A stretch of 64,000 nucleotides of DNA from Glossina fuscipes (GCF_014805625.2 NW_023998456.1:2166559-2230558), one strand, 5' to 3'; shown: positions 1-11,760, counted from the first letter of the stretch. The notes: generated from the sequence alone by a model not told the origin. Translations and numbers: made by a program.

Positions 1-595
1 AATTGGCTTTGGCTACATCAAACAACATCAAATCAAACCGAACCGAAGGGTGATTTTTCACACGACTCTCTTCCTTCTCTTGCTACTTGCCGCAGCTATC
101 AATAGGAATAACAATAATAAGATAACATTATGTGTAAGAATATACTGAACACACAAACACACACACATAGCCACACACAATTTTTGTATTCTTAGGTATT
201 ATTCTTGTTGTTGTTCTCCTCTTCTCGTTATAATGTTGATAATGAGCCTGGGAAAGTTTCTGAAAATTCCGTTAGTTTTTCGTTACTGCCAGCCAGGCAG
301 GCAGATTAAAATTGTCAGAGGCGAAAGACAAATATTAATGATTGGAGCAAAAATAATTGAATGTTTATGGAAAAAAAGGATTAAAATTTGCATGTTAAAG
401 GGCAAAGGTAAGGATTGAGAAGGATTTGTATTTTACATTTGAATTTTTCGACTATTAATTAAAAAACATGTAATAAATTCGTGAGCTTGAAAGGGTTGCA
501 TTAAGTGAAAGCAAACTCTTTTTATTCATTTATTTCGTGTGAAAGAAAAGCTTCGCTTCACACATTGACGACATTTGTGCTGATACAATCATCGA

Positions 596-668
596 ATGAT
601 CTTTGCCGCTTCTATTAGGATCAGCATTCTGCAAATTTGTCTGGCAATCGTTATTCTTTTGACCTATG
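596..668 (+). CDS. Candidate first coding exon encoding a signal peptide (partial gene)
   Basis: The ATG at 596 opens 24 codons beginning MIFAASIRIS and continuing into a hydrophobic stretch (LQICLAIVILL). The exon would end at TATG|GTAAGTTTT, a near-consensus donor leaving a phase-1 junction. An in-frame TGA lies five codons upstream, so this ATG is the first possible start. Phase-1 introns directly after a signal peptide are usual in secreted and cell-surface insect genes. No matching second exon is evident in the next few kilobases: three nearby acceptor-like sites all lead quickly to stops. The product is unknown. A chance hydrophobic frame next to a GT is the alternative. Confidence 0.35.
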
Positions 669-1289
669 GTAAGTTTTGCCTTTGTAATGCTTTAGAGTCG
701 TTGGTTTCTCTTTTTTTGCTAATACTATCCTTAATGCCTTCCCTCTTAAGTTGATTCGCATAATTTTTAACAAATTCAATTATTAACTCATTTCTTCTGT
801 ATTTAAAAGTCAATGAGGTCAATTAACAAATTAACACTTAAGTTGCAATAAAGGTAAGAACTGGTTTTTTTTAAAACTGACCAAAGTTTACCTTTCCTGA
901 GTACGTTTCATAATAATGAGACTGAAAAAATGCTAATTTATGCAAATTTAAGTAAATACCCAGTTAATCAGGTTAAACTGACCGCTAACAGCAAATGACC
1001 CTCGTTTCGAACTTGCACGTCAAACACTCAAGTAATAAAAGTGAAGAATCCCTTCGTAGAGCACACTATCAAAATGACCGGTTTACGATATAATTTGCAT
1101 ATAAATCTAATTCACTTAAAAAAAAAGAAGGGTTTCAAACAATCCAAAGCATCACAAATCAATTTTGTTTTTGTGAACGTAAAGACATATTACACTTGTT
1201 TAGCGAAAAACCCATGAGCTCTCCTTGCGGTTAGAACGCCTGAAACTTTTCAAAATTGCGTTATTGGATTCTAATCGTTATGCTATGTA
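669..1289. other. Anonymous A+T-rich sequence
   Basis: I see no coding frame, recognisable repeat or RNA gene here. If the exon ending at 668 is real, this is the start of its intron. Several pyrimidine-rich acceptor-like sites occur (for example near 689 and 748), but none opens a useful frame. Confidence 0.4.
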
Positions 1290-1680
1290 TTTTGATATCC
1301 TACACCGCTTTAGTTGCGGGATGTAACACACAGAAGGGCCTAAGATAGACACACCTTTTATTATACCGATCGATAAATGGTGAGAATCATTATCTGAATT
1401 GATGTAAACTTGTCTGTCCGTCTGTCCGTCTATCCGTGTAAACTTGTGCCCAAGCTAAAGGTCATAGTTTTGAGAAATCTCTATACGTAGCCGTTCCTAA
1501 GGAAGATGAATCCTCATATAATATAAAAGGCATAATTTCTAATATTTGAGGGTGAAAATTAATTTAACATAGTAGTTTGGCATAAAAATCAACCTTACCA
1601 AACTTGGACCACGAAAGTAAATTTTTTTGGATACCACCGCATATAACGACCTTTGCAATATGCCGGCTTTCACGAAAAGC
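1290..1680 (-). repeat. Dispersed repeat family A, reverse copy
   Basis: Read on the minus strand this matches the other family A copies in order. First comes a 'ggtatccaaaaaa...gtggtccaag' block, then a run of CAGACGGA-type units. Next is a 'gaatcgatcggtataataaaag' type block, here seen as plus-strand 'ttattataccgatcgat'. It ends with a 'ggtgtaggatatcaaaat' tail. The same order is seen at 17.6-18.1 kb and 27.4-27.8 kb. It is heavily diverged and has no coding capacity. Confidence 0.55.
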
Positions 1681-1824
1681 ATGCTTTTGCATGAATATAA
1701 TGTGTAACTTTTCATGCATTATTGCCAAACGGATGACTGTGTAAACCTAAATGATATCGGGTATCTAAAAGTCGGCCTTGCACGACTATAATGTTCTTAC
1801 TAGTTGTATTCATCATCGAAGAAT

Positions 1825-2110
1825 AAGGAAGTGTATATATTTTTGATCAACATAAAATTCTGAAACGATTTAAGCATGCCCGTCTCTCTGTCCGTCCGCC
1901 TTTGTTGTAAACATTCTCCTCGGCGCAAGAAGGAAGCTGTCGACTTCTAGCTTTGAACATTAGAAGTTCTTGCACGCAGGTTGGTATTGAAAATTTACCA
2001 ATCGGTCGCCCACAGCGTCATGTGAATTGAGAACACCTCTGTTTTTCAAAATAAATAGAAAATTTTGCTCATTACTGTGAGCGATGCTGAGTGCGTGTAG
2101 AATAATGCAA
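1825..2110 (+). repeat. Dispersed repeat family B
   Basis: The block starts 'aagtgtatatatttttgatcaacataaa', runs through 'cgatttaagcatgcccgtctctctgtccg' and ends near 'ttgaccacgcctatt'. The same order, 'aagtatat...gatcagcat...cgatttaagcat...tccgtc', recurs at 2195-2340 and, reversed, near 7080-7220. It resembles the short noncoding repeats with runs of GTCCGTCTGT found across Diptera. I can propose no function or coding potential. Confidence 0.5.
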
Positions 2111-2194
2111 AAATTGACCACGCCTATTCAATATTATATTATCAAAATTGAATTATTTTTTCAGTCCCTTTATAAGGCGCAAAAACGGGCTTCA

Positions 2195-2340
2195 TTAACC
2201 CCTAGAAAGTATATACATTTTAGGTCAGTTTCAAATTTAGAATGCTGCTGAACAAATCCTCCTGTTTGTCTGTCCTTCTGTCCGTCTGCCGAACTTTGTA
2301 GTACCTGTGTTACACATTCTCCCGTTCGCAAAAAACATGA
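2195..2340 (+). repeat. Dispersed repeat family B, second partial copy
   Basis: It shares 'aagtatatacattttagg', a pyrimidine-rich 'gtttgtctgtccttctgtccgtctg' core and a 'cacattctcc' tail with the preceding copy. It is shorter and more degraded. Two copies in the same orientation within 500 bases suggest a local duplication or preferred insertion. Confidence 0.45.
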
Positions 2341-3189
2341 TATCGCCTATAAATTTGCCGAAGAGGTTGAAAAGGGTAACGGTGATGTGTATAAAAGATT
2401 CGGTCTTACCTGTTGTAATATAATATGTTACTTTTATTATTATTATTATTATAATTCATTCTGACTTAGGAAAAAAAATCTCCGAATAATATAAAAATGA
2501 AATTTATTCAATTTTTATGACAGATGGACCTAGAAATTATAATTTAATATTCACTACTAAGCACTTTTTCTTTTGCGAAATACTCGCGTTCAGTGCCAAG
2601 TTAGTCCTTTTATTGATTTTCTAAAGCAGGAAATTATCTTCACTCGGTCCTAGCCTCTACATACTTAATGTGTGAGTTATTTTCGAAAAGGTATTTTGCA
2701 TGAATCACTATTGAAGCAATCAGGGACGTCAAGGACAATTTAGGTTTGCGTAGAATGGCAACCACGCACGTTGTGCGTAATCTTAGTGTTAGATAAAGGT
2801 TGAGGTTTATTTTTCGAAAAAATGGAATCTTATCAACATATGTGGACCAAGGTATTTTGTTTGAAGTGTTGTCCATTTTTATTCGAAAAGCCAAGTGGAC
2901 CTTTGAGAAAAAGATCCACCTTTTTGATTATTGCCGTGAAACTGCGGTGCACAAGAAGCAAATAAGTAGTGGGTTTTTATAACATTGCGCAACAGTAGTA
3001 CGAATACTTCCTGAATAATTCCAAGTATCATAATGCTTAATATCCTTCCCTAAAAGTGTGCCGCGTACATTCAGCTTTGCTGTCGATCTTCGCTTGGATT
3101 CGTTTGGTTCATTTGGATTGCTTCGTTTTTTTCGCCTGTTTCGCCAGCATAATGCTTTTTTCAACCTTGGATATTGTATCGTCTTTATT
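2341..3189. other. Anonymous sequence between repeats
   Basis: Contains a short (TTA)n run near 2430-2452 and overlapping short open frames on both strands. None resembles a known protein, and none has a credible start or composition. I regard it as noncoding. Confidence 0.35.
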
Positions 3190-3560
3190 TTTATACCCTA
3201 CACCACTTGTAATACGAAGGTGCAGATGCAGTCAGCACCCGAAGACCCATCTTTTATTATGGAAAAATAATCAGAAAATAAATCCGAATCGAACAAAACT
3301 TGTCCGTGTTTGTGAGTGTTTTCTTTTCTTATGTTCAACATAAAGGCCGCAATTTTTAAGATACTTCGGTAAAACTTGATTCACAGGCGTGTTTTGGTTC
3401 AAGGAAGATCGCTATCGAAAACGGTCCGAATCGGATTATTTTTTCGACCGCTTGCCATGTAATGCCATATTTGAAAAGTCGATATATGGATAATTGTGGA
3501 TCGTTGTGTGATATTGGACGGTGGACCGATGGACCACTATAGTAGAGCATTTATTTTATC
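3190..3560 (-). repeat. Dispersed repeat family A, reverse copy
   Basis: On the minus strand the order 'ggaccgttttcgatagcgatcttccttgaaccaaaacacg...gaagtatcttaaaaattgcggcc...ataataaaagatgggtctt...agtggtgtagggtata' matches the copies at 10.36, 17.73 and 27.52 kb block by block. It sits immediately upstream of the P450 pseudogene and may have contributed to loss of its promoter. Confidence 0.6.
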
Positions 3561-3824
3561 ATTGGTTGAGCTGGTTTCCTTACTTGGCTTGTGTTATTAG
3601 CGTCCTTGCTCTTGCTAAAGTTTGCTGCACAATTGTTTATCACGTAAGAGGAACGATTAAAAAATCATTTTATCTATTATCATCTAACAATGGGTTACAC
3701 ACTTTGACATCAATGTGCTACTTCTAGTAGACTACTTTCAAATAATAATTGTAAATTTGTAAATAAATTTGTAAAATAAATACACCGTTGTGAAGAATTT
3801 CTATATTAGCCTATCTAAGATCGT

Positions 3825-6361
3825 TTGACGTTTTACGCAAATCAGGCACAGAATTTATCATTTATTATTAATTATTTATTTATATTAATATTGTTAACGA
3901 CACAATTCTTGCTGTACTATTGCAGTGCATATACTTACAACGGCGTTGCTATATACCGCAAATTAAGCCCGTGTAGCTTATCGGAAATTGAAAAAAAATC
4001 TTTAACTTCAAAAGGAAGCTTTGGGTTGCACTTAGCGGACATCTACAATAATCCAACAATGTTTGATAATCCTGTAGTGGGAATTTACATTTTTTTCAGT
4101 CTGCCTTAATAGTTGACAATCCGTTTTTAACCAAGTCAATATTTATTAAAAATGTTAATTATTTTCCGAATCGTTACGCAAAGTGTGATCCGCTTAGCGG
4201 CACTTAGGGTAATGACATTTCACTATTTGCTTGCAATATGTCTTGGAAGGGAATTCGTGCCGAAATCTCAACTCTCTTTACCGATAGTAAAATGAAAAAA
4301 ATATATTCTTTAATTTTTATTATTATTTAGCAGATAAGGCGACTAAGATAGTTTCTATGAAAATATCTCTCTTTGTGCTTGTTAAAGACTGCCTTCTCAG
4401 AGCTTCGTCCTTTTTTTCATAAGCGTTATGATACGATGGGCCACTTTGAAGACAAGCTAGACTATCCTTGTAATTAGTTAAATATCTTTACACTCTCTTC
4501 TGTTCCGTATTTCCCATAGAACACATTTTCGCAACTACGTTATTTCAGCTGTTCATCTATCACTACAAAACTTAGAGAATGCAAGCTGGCGCGCTCCCAC
4601 TAAACACAAAAAAGGCAAAAGAAAAAGATACGTTTCTAAAATTGATCCAATCTATGAAACGATCCTAAAATTGATTTGAAAAGCTTAAAAGTGTACTGAA
4701 CATTAGACCCACCTAAGCATTTCCGATCAGCGTAAAAGGTTAATCGATATTAATAATGGGTGGAATTAGTTTACAAAAGTATCAGCAGCAGTCAAAACAA
4801 TAAGAAACGCCAAATGAGAAGAAACTTTACGTCAAGCTTCACTTTTCTATAGGTTTTTTTTACGTTTGTTTCTTCTATGAATTTGACCAGACTGTCATCG
4901 GATCATAGACGCTTCTAAGCAACATCGCCTCACCCTTGCGACTAAGCGCTTTCTAACAATAAACAGCCCACAGGCCTTTAAAGGTACTCTGAGCAGAGAG
5001 ATCTATTTAAACCCGTTCAAGACCATACCAATCTACGACATATTTATGTTATGTATCTCTTGATATTCCCCCAAATTACAGCGGGAAGAGAACATACCCG
5101 ATAAATACTCGAAACATAGGACGAACGCGGTTAATCATGTTGCCAATCACATCCTGAACTGCGCACAACCGATTCGATAAATGTAAAAAAATATATTTTT
5201 AGATATACGTATACCCGTCAAAGGACGTGTGGAAGAGTTCTAGGACTCTCTCTAGACTTTCCTTCTCCTTCCTTCTTTCCGAGCCCATTTCACTTTAAGT
5301 TCTCAAACGCACTTGTTGTTTCGATACACTTATCCAACGTGAATATAGATTTCTCACTTATGATTTCGGGCTGGACATCAGTTGGAAAATTATCTCAAGC
5401 GAAAAGATGACGCGTTCTTGGCGGAAATGAAAAATATTTGTTCCCTATTCACTTTAGATTCAGCATCGTGTTCTCTTCTTTCTTTTTACCGCATCTAGTG
5501 GCTACTTTAAAGGTTAAATTACTTCGCGGAGATACATCTCGAGTGCTAACTTGCGCTATTCAGCGTAATCTAGATGAAAGAGATGGTAAATGCTTCCACC
5601 GTAATGATATCATTGATATTTTACTTAAAATTAAAGAAGAAGGCATGCAAGGTAGATATTCGCTGAACGATAACAACCATTCCGAGCCGCAAGCTGCCAC
5701 GTTTCTAATGGCCGACTATCAACCTTCTGTTAATACTGTGGGGTTTAGTTTGTATTTAATGAGGCTTTGTTGGAATGCAACGGTCTGCACGAGAATGTTA
5801 ATTCACAGGAATATGTAAGTATCGTATTGGATCTTATACCCGATATTAGCATTTTTAGATCGTCAGTATAAACCACTACCGACTTAAAAGCTTAAGATCA
5901 ACTTGAAGCCATTTCAGGATTATGCTTTAGCCGATCGCATCCCGGTGTATATACCCATCTTTGGTTTGCTGGGAGATCTGAAGGTATCGTAGCCTAAAAG
6001 ATTTATTTGGTTTTCTTTCTCTTTCTGATTACTCCTTTTTATTGCAGTATTAGAAAAATCCCAACATCTTCAATTAGGGAAGCTTTTCCGCAGAAAATAG
6101 AAAACTCCATCATCCGTTAACCTAGCCTTTGGTGATGGCCCCCATAGTTGCATTGAAATGTATGTGGCTTTGTTGCAAGTGAAAATTGGTTTGGTACACT
6201 TTTTAAAAGGTCATTACTTTGTCTCATGCAAGAAAACCTCTGAACGGGCGAACTTTGTAGGTAACCGTATAGCAGTACAAGTTAAAAATGGAATTATTTT
6301 AAAGGTCAAGCGAGATTACTTGTACGACAAATTTGTTATGAACAATATATCAAAATGCTAA
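3825..6361 (+). pseudogene. Cytochrome P450 pseudogene, CYP3-clan-like
   Basis: P450s are ER-anchored heme monooxygenases. The relic reads in order as follows. There is a hydrophobic anchor (INYLFILILL), then a SFGLHLADIYNN / PVVGIYIFF block at about 4015-4095. After a one-base frameshift comes TKSIFIKNVNYFPNR, then an internal stop, then MSWKGIRAEISTLFT at about 4103-4314. A gap of roughly 1 kb without recognisable P450 sequence follows. FGLDIS and DDAFLAEMKNICSLFTLD appear in shifted frames at 5365-5455, then FFLPHLVATLKVKL and HRNDIIDILLKIKEEG. The I-helix region leads to a clean donor at 5818 (ATATG|GTAAGTATC). IPVYIPIFGLLGD lies at about 5940-5980. The heme loop reads FGDGPHSCIEM, with its Cys codon at 6149-6151, then LLQVKIGLVHFLK to a stop at 6359. 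The ExxR helix is missing, and the residue two after Cys is Glu instead of Gly. The N-terminal frame lacks an ATG. Family assignment within CYP6/28/309-type genes is not possible by eye. Confidence 0.85.
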
Positions 6362-6979
6362 TGAAGAATAGCTGTAAAATATACAATGGGCTCAACCTCT
6401 CATAAAATTGTTATCATTTTTTTTAACGGTTTTACTAATTTCGGAAATAATATTTGGTCGCAAATCGAATCTTTGACGCATCACCGTTATCTTAGTCCTT
6501 TTATTTTATGCTAGTATTTTGAAACAAAAATTAGTGTAGCCTGTCGTGGCGAATCCGATATTTAATTTCGAGTTAACACACTTGCCTTGTCCCATTCTAA
6601 TCTCCAAGTCCCGTTATTTGATTTGATTCAAGTCCCGAATCGATTAAACTGTCGAGACAAAACGAATCACCCACTTTGCAGGGTCTGCCGTATTTATTTT
6701 AGAGTTAGCACATTTTTAGACAGATAATATGTCTTGATGTGGAGAATGCATAGAATAATTTTGAACATTCTGTCTTTCTTACTTTGTGAGTAATAACCGG
6801 AAAACGTAAGAAAAGTGAAAAATGAAAAATTAATTGCTTTCGGACTTGGCCGATTTTGTCTTCCACAACGTAAATAAAAACAATTTCAGCCTTCTGTCTT
6901 TCATAATTTGTGAGTAATAAGCAAAAACCCATAAATTATTGCTTGGAGAAAAAAATACATGCCTCGTTTAAGCTGTACT
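6362..6979. other. Anonymous sequence with a partial internal duplication
   Basis: No gene is seen. The string 'ctgtctttcttactttgtg' followed by 'agtaataac' at about 6770 recurs, slightly diverged, at about 6893, 123 bases downstream. 'atttaatttcgagttaacac' at about 6560 likewise recurs as 'atttattttagagttagcac' at about 6693. This looks like an old tandem duplication. Confidence 0.4.
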
Positions 6980-7220
6980 GTGTACTGTGGGCGTGTGCTT
7001 TGTCCCATTTTCAATACTAACCTGAGTGCAAAAGCTTCCAGTGTTTTTGCCAAATGTAAAGGCGATTAGGAAAATGTTTACCAAAGACATTACGCAGACG
7101 GACAGACAGGCAGACGCACGGACGGACTGTTATGCTTAAATCGGTTTAGAGTTTGGCGCCCATCAAAAACTTGTATACTTTATGGGACCTCTTGAGTGTT
7201 CTCGAGATACCTCTGCTTGT
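6980..7220 (-). repeat. Dispersed repeat family B, reverse copy
   Basis: Read on the minus strand, 'cccataaagtatacaag', a gatgggcgcc block, 'cgatttaagcata' and a run of GTCCGTCC-type units follow the same order as the copies at 1.8 and 2.2 kb. The flanking 'gtgggcgtgtgctttgtccc' at about 6990 also resembles the conserved 'gtgggcgtgg' part of such fly repeats. Confidence 0.5.
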
Positions 7221-7398
7221 TGCAAATAAAAAAAAAAACAACTCAACAATAAAAAATTTTAATAAAATGAATGTATACCGCATCCTTCGATGATGGGTAC
7301 AAAAAAACGTCAGTCTATTTTCTGGAAGTATGTTGCTCAAGTGGAATGATTAGCCAAGTTAATTAGCTCCAAATTGTAAACCTTTTCTTCGGATATTG

Positions 7399-7650
7399 TT
7401 AAGATCCTGTGGACTTCAGATGATTGTACACTTCTAGTGCTTGCTTATTGCAGGTTGTCTCTCCATCAAGAAATCGGCTGACACGTCCTCGACTATTGTT
7501 GTCACGATAGCGCTTACGAATTGCTGTGTTGTAGAAGATAGTGTTTCCCCGAGTTACGCGGCAAGGAAATTCTCCGCTTAACATCGGACCGCCGCTAACA
7601 CCGCTAACATTAAGTAGTATTGATTTTCATCAATGTCTTCCGACGTGGAA
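7399..7650 (-). CDS. Unrecognised small basic open frame
   Basis: The frame is open from at least 7630 to the stop at 7399 and reads ...SGEFPCRVTRGNTIFYN, then a strongly basic RKRYRDNNSRGRVSRF segment and ETTCNKQALEVYNHLK. It has two Cys and no canonical signal peptide in the same frame. A hydrophobic MLAVLAAV lies just upstream in another frame, which would fit a frameshifted small secreted protein. Composition is less A+T-driven than in neighbouring random frames, which is the only reason to list it. I do not recognise the family, and it may be chance. Confidence 0.2.
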
Positions 7651-9839
7651 TTAAAAACAGCTTAGCGGGCATCAATTTTTAAGAGAATGTGAAGTAAAGA
7701 TTTATTAAAAGTCCTATTCGCAAAACTTTCTTAGCCGTGTACCCAACAAGAATAGCATAAGTACTTACGCAGATTTCCTTAAGTGTGCTTGTATTTAAAA
7801 CCATTTATATATATTTTTGTTCACAATTCTTTTCCTGCAAGACTCACTAATGAAAGTACGCGTTGTATGCATGCATGTATGTATGTGTTTTTTGTGCTAT
7901 TGTTCTGAACATGACTGAAAATCTATACAGTTAAGTTGAAACTTAAGTCAAGTCATAGTGAATGATTTTATCCTCCGTTTTCTCTTTTAAACACAACAGT
8001 AAATAATGAAAAAAAATTGAGAAAAAAGTTTTTTTTTTTTTTTTTTTACTAATAAACAGGGTGTCATAAGTAAAAATAAATAAAAATCTTGATAATGCGT
8101 ATTTTAGATAGAGTTTTGTAATGGCTTCCAAAAGATGCGTGCAGTTCGAATAAGTGAAGGACGAGGAATGAGGGCAACTTGCAATTCCAAAGTTAAATCA
8201 TAAGCCACAAACTTCAAGTTAAATTCTTATTCCAGCTAAATTCTTATTGGGAATAATTGAAATAGTAAATCTGAGAGATCACGCAATCTTTTTATTAAAT
8301 GTTTCTCTCGCACCCTGTTTTCATTACACTAATCATATTTTTTCCCGCTTTCCCATTTTGCTTTTCCATTTTTCTACAGGGTTTCTTTTTTTGGGTAAAT
8401 AAAAAACTCAAACTCCTTGCCTGAATGGTCAGAATGTCTTAAGATGTTTTTTTTTGAAAATTTTTTTGTTTCCTTTTTTTTTAATGCAGAAAATAAGCGA
8501 AAATAAAAAGTAAAGAAAATACAACAAGCTTTTACTTAGACTTAACTTTGTTTTTGCTTAATGAGCAAGCATCACAACACTCTACTAAACACGTACACAA
8601 TTATGTACATTCATTACTAAAATTGCACTAATACTTGGAAAGCACGCATACATTCAACAATAGTACGCACTATGGTAAGAGAATGTGCGTAAGACATTAT
8701 GATGGCAACCAACAACAGACGCATACAAATACATTTAGATACATGCATATATATGAAAATATTTACATATACATATATATTTGTATTTGTATTTGTTTGT
8801 AGATGTATGCATTAGCATCTTATAGCAGCATAAATGTTTAGGAAAAGTAATAAGAAATTTGAAAAAATCGTCGTTAAGAGACTTGCGGAGAAAGATGTTC
8901 TTTGTGGAAGCAGGACAGGAGGAGGAGGGAACTAAAGAATAATAACACATAGAGGAAAAATTTCCATTAAAAAAATCGAAAAAATTACTCTTTTTTTCTT
9001 ATTTCTTATTTACTCACGTCATATTCTTAAAGACCATGGGGGGACCATCAGACGGCAGAGGACGGCATCTAATGGGTATTTGAAATTTTCATTTCATTTC
9101 TTTACTATACATATACGCACTTTCACTTCTTTTTTTTTTTCTATCATTTATTCATTATACGCTATTGTTAATGTCTAAACGCATAATGGGCAGGGGAAAG
9201 GGGAAAGGAGACTATTTCTAACGTGTGTGTGGCTGCATAATCACTTCTGTTTTTTTTCGTTTTGGGTATAAATTTTTTGAAATTTATAGAAAAAAAAGCT
9301 TTTTTTCTACCCTCGCCGTTGGTTTTGTTTGTAAACTGCTATGTATGGATATCATATACAACAGAAAACTTTGGTTTTTAGTGGAAAAAATCATTGTTGC
9401 TTGAAGAAATTTTTTTAAATAGAAAAGAAAAATAAAAAAGAGAGAAAATTCATTTAAAATAATGTCTACCCTTCTGTCGCTGCCAGACGTTTGCGTGGAA
9501 TTAACGATTTTTGTTTTATTACGGGACGGAAGTAATGACCCCATACCAAACCTATACAAAACTCACTTGTACTTTGACTGACATTTTACACTGAATGTAA
9601 TGTACCTCATATGCTTAGCCACGTGAAGAATAAATAAAATATGTTAATTTCTTATCAGCAGCCCTAGACGAGTGAGGTCATATACATAATGTATATAAGT
9701 ACTTTGCCGACCATCTGAATAGATGCAACTAATTGTCTTATTTTGTTCTTAAAAAATCCAAAACTTTACTTTGGAAAATCGCACAAATTGAGCAAAACGG
9801 AAAATTTCAAGTCGTTTTAATCAGAATTGTAAGTCAACT
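7651..9839. other. Anonymous A+T-rich sequence
   Basis: Contains poly(T) runs (about 8030-8047, 8445-8482, 9128-9139), a short TGTA-type run near 7870 and short (TA)n near 8745-8780. No coding frame, TE domain or RNA structure was recognised. Confidence 0.4.
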
Positions 9840-10640
9840 CGTCATATGTTCATCATATAGCAGGATCTTTTAAACCTTCGAATTTTTTACGAACGAATAA
9901 TTTTTCATAAAAATTAACCTTATTGAAGTTGGAGCCCGTAGGTCTATTTTTTGGATCCCAACCCTTGTAAGGAATGTAATGAGGTAATGTAGGTTTAATA
10001 TTTAATATTTTATTATGAAAAATTGTTCGTAATAAATCGCTCATAGTGCAATTGGATCACATAGATCTATTTTTTAGACCGCACCACTTATATGGGCTTT
10101 CATGGAAGTAAAGCGTTCTAGGCCGACAGAGCTTAATTTTGTGATTTGTTATGATTGATGGGAGCAAATGGAAAATAAATAAATTAATTCTATTGAAGTT
10201 GTTGCCACCTATTTAGGCTCTAAAAATTAACGATATTTTCATTTTGAAAAAAAAAAACAGGTAAACACATAACAGTGGGCCAAGTCGTGCCACTAAATAT
10301 CCTAAAGCATTTTGCTTAACACAATTTTCAAAATAATGATTTATATGGGAACGGTTCGAAAAATTCGTGGAATCCGAACCATTTTCAATAGCGTTCACCC
10401 CAGGACCAAAACACGTCGATGCTTCACATTTCATTAGGATGCCTTAGAAATTGCGAATTATAGGTTAAAAACAATTCTACAAAAGAGCAAGGCCGACCGC
10501 CATGCTTAGATCGTTTTGTTACTTCCTGAATCGATGGGCATAGTAAAAGATGTGGCTATCTCAAGTTCGTCTGGATGTTGTACACGTTCGCAAAAAGGTA
10601 AAATATCCTTGTACAGCATGTGTTATAGAGTATAATAATA
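9840..10640 (+). repeat. Dispersed repeat family A with its 5' body
   Basis: The right end (10360-10640) is a clear family A tail: 'ccattttcaatagcgttcac', 'ggaccaaaacacgtcg', 'gcttagatcg', 'tcaagttcgtctggatg' and 'tgttatagagtataata'. To its left are recurring motifs ('ctattttttggatccc', 'ctattttttagaccgcacc') shared with the bodies at 11.2 and 17.5 kb. This suggests the full family is longer than the roughly 350-base tails seen elsewhere. No open frame is present. Confidence 0.5.
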
Positions 10641-10789
10641 ATGAAAATAAAAATACATGTAATCCCTTAGCTAAACAATGCAATACCAACTTAACGTCTA
10701 ATGAGATGCATTCCAGCCTATGAACAGACATTTTAGTCGGGCAAGACAGAACATTTGTTGCTCTAGAGTACCTCTGCTATTCATTCGTT

Positions 10790-11760
10790 TTGCTAACAAT
10801 TTGCAAAATATTACACATTATTTCTATGCAAAAGTATAATTTTCACGAAATCCCAAAGCACATGGCGTGATCCAAATTTACCAAACTTAATTTACTTCCT
10901 AAGAATTTTATTATTTCTGAATTTTCTTCATAAAAGATTAGAAATTAAACTTGCTTTCCTTACGAGGCTTTTCACGATCACACCCGTCTAGAATATAAAC
11001 CAAGGTCCGAATTCCCTACCTTTTTTTTTTTGCTAAATAACTCCTGTGAGGAAATTTTCATCATAAAATATTAAAAACTAAACCTTTTTCTAAACGGCTT
11101 ACTACTCATGACACATCTTACATGGACCAGGCTCTCATGTGGTTCATATTTGCACTACCTAATTTTTATGTCAAATTATTGTCATGAAATATTTTCCCTC
11201 CATAAAACAATTAGATCTTTTTGGCATATAAGACCTTCATAAAAATCCTGAATCAGAAAGTATCCAAAAAATAGACCTGCGTGGTCCAAATTTGGTAAGT
11301 TTGACTTCTTTGTCGGTTTATTATTATGAACTTTTATGAATTTTCAGCATGAGGATACAGTTTAAGTACGAACAGTTATAGGAGAGAGGTTCCAAAAAAT
11401 TGCCCTAGCCGATCCAAGTTTTTCACACCAACTTAGAACGTCGAAATACTATTACCCAGCGACTTTTGCCACGAAATTTAGATTATTACAATTTTTTTCC
11501 ATATAACCTTTTTTAGGGAGTAGTTGAAAAAGTGGACCATTTCCAATAGATTCCGTCTTGGCGTCAGAGCGCTTTATGTGTCAAACTTTCAACACAAAAA
11601 TACATGGACAGACATCAAGCGGACAGGTGAGCTTAAATCGATTTGGAAAAACTGTACCACAAGTGGTGCGGGATATCAAAAGTATATTTCTAGCCAACCT
11701 AGAAGAGATTTTCACCGCAATTTAAGTACATTCATCGAAGACCCTACACAGTTTACTTAT
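10790..11760 (+). repeat. Dispersed repeat family A, degraded body and partial tail
   Basis: Shared blocks include 'tatccaaaaaatagacctg', 'ggtccaaatttggtaag', 'ttttggcatataagacc', 'ttccaaaaaattgccctag' and 'accatttccaatagattccg'. The same order occurs at 17.46-17.75 kb. A short frame of 79 codons runs through the repeat at 11524-11763 and is not a gene. Confidence 0.5.

Noticed and set aside
1830..2340. GTCCGTCTGTCC runs as a regulatory tandem site array
   Set aside because: They recur inside dispersed repeats of fixed block order in both orientations, so repeat ancestry explains them better.
3056..3343. Overlapping 70-95 codon plus-strand frames
   Set aside because: They lie in and next to the reverse family A repeat, and the translations look like A+T-rich noise rich in Phe/Leu.
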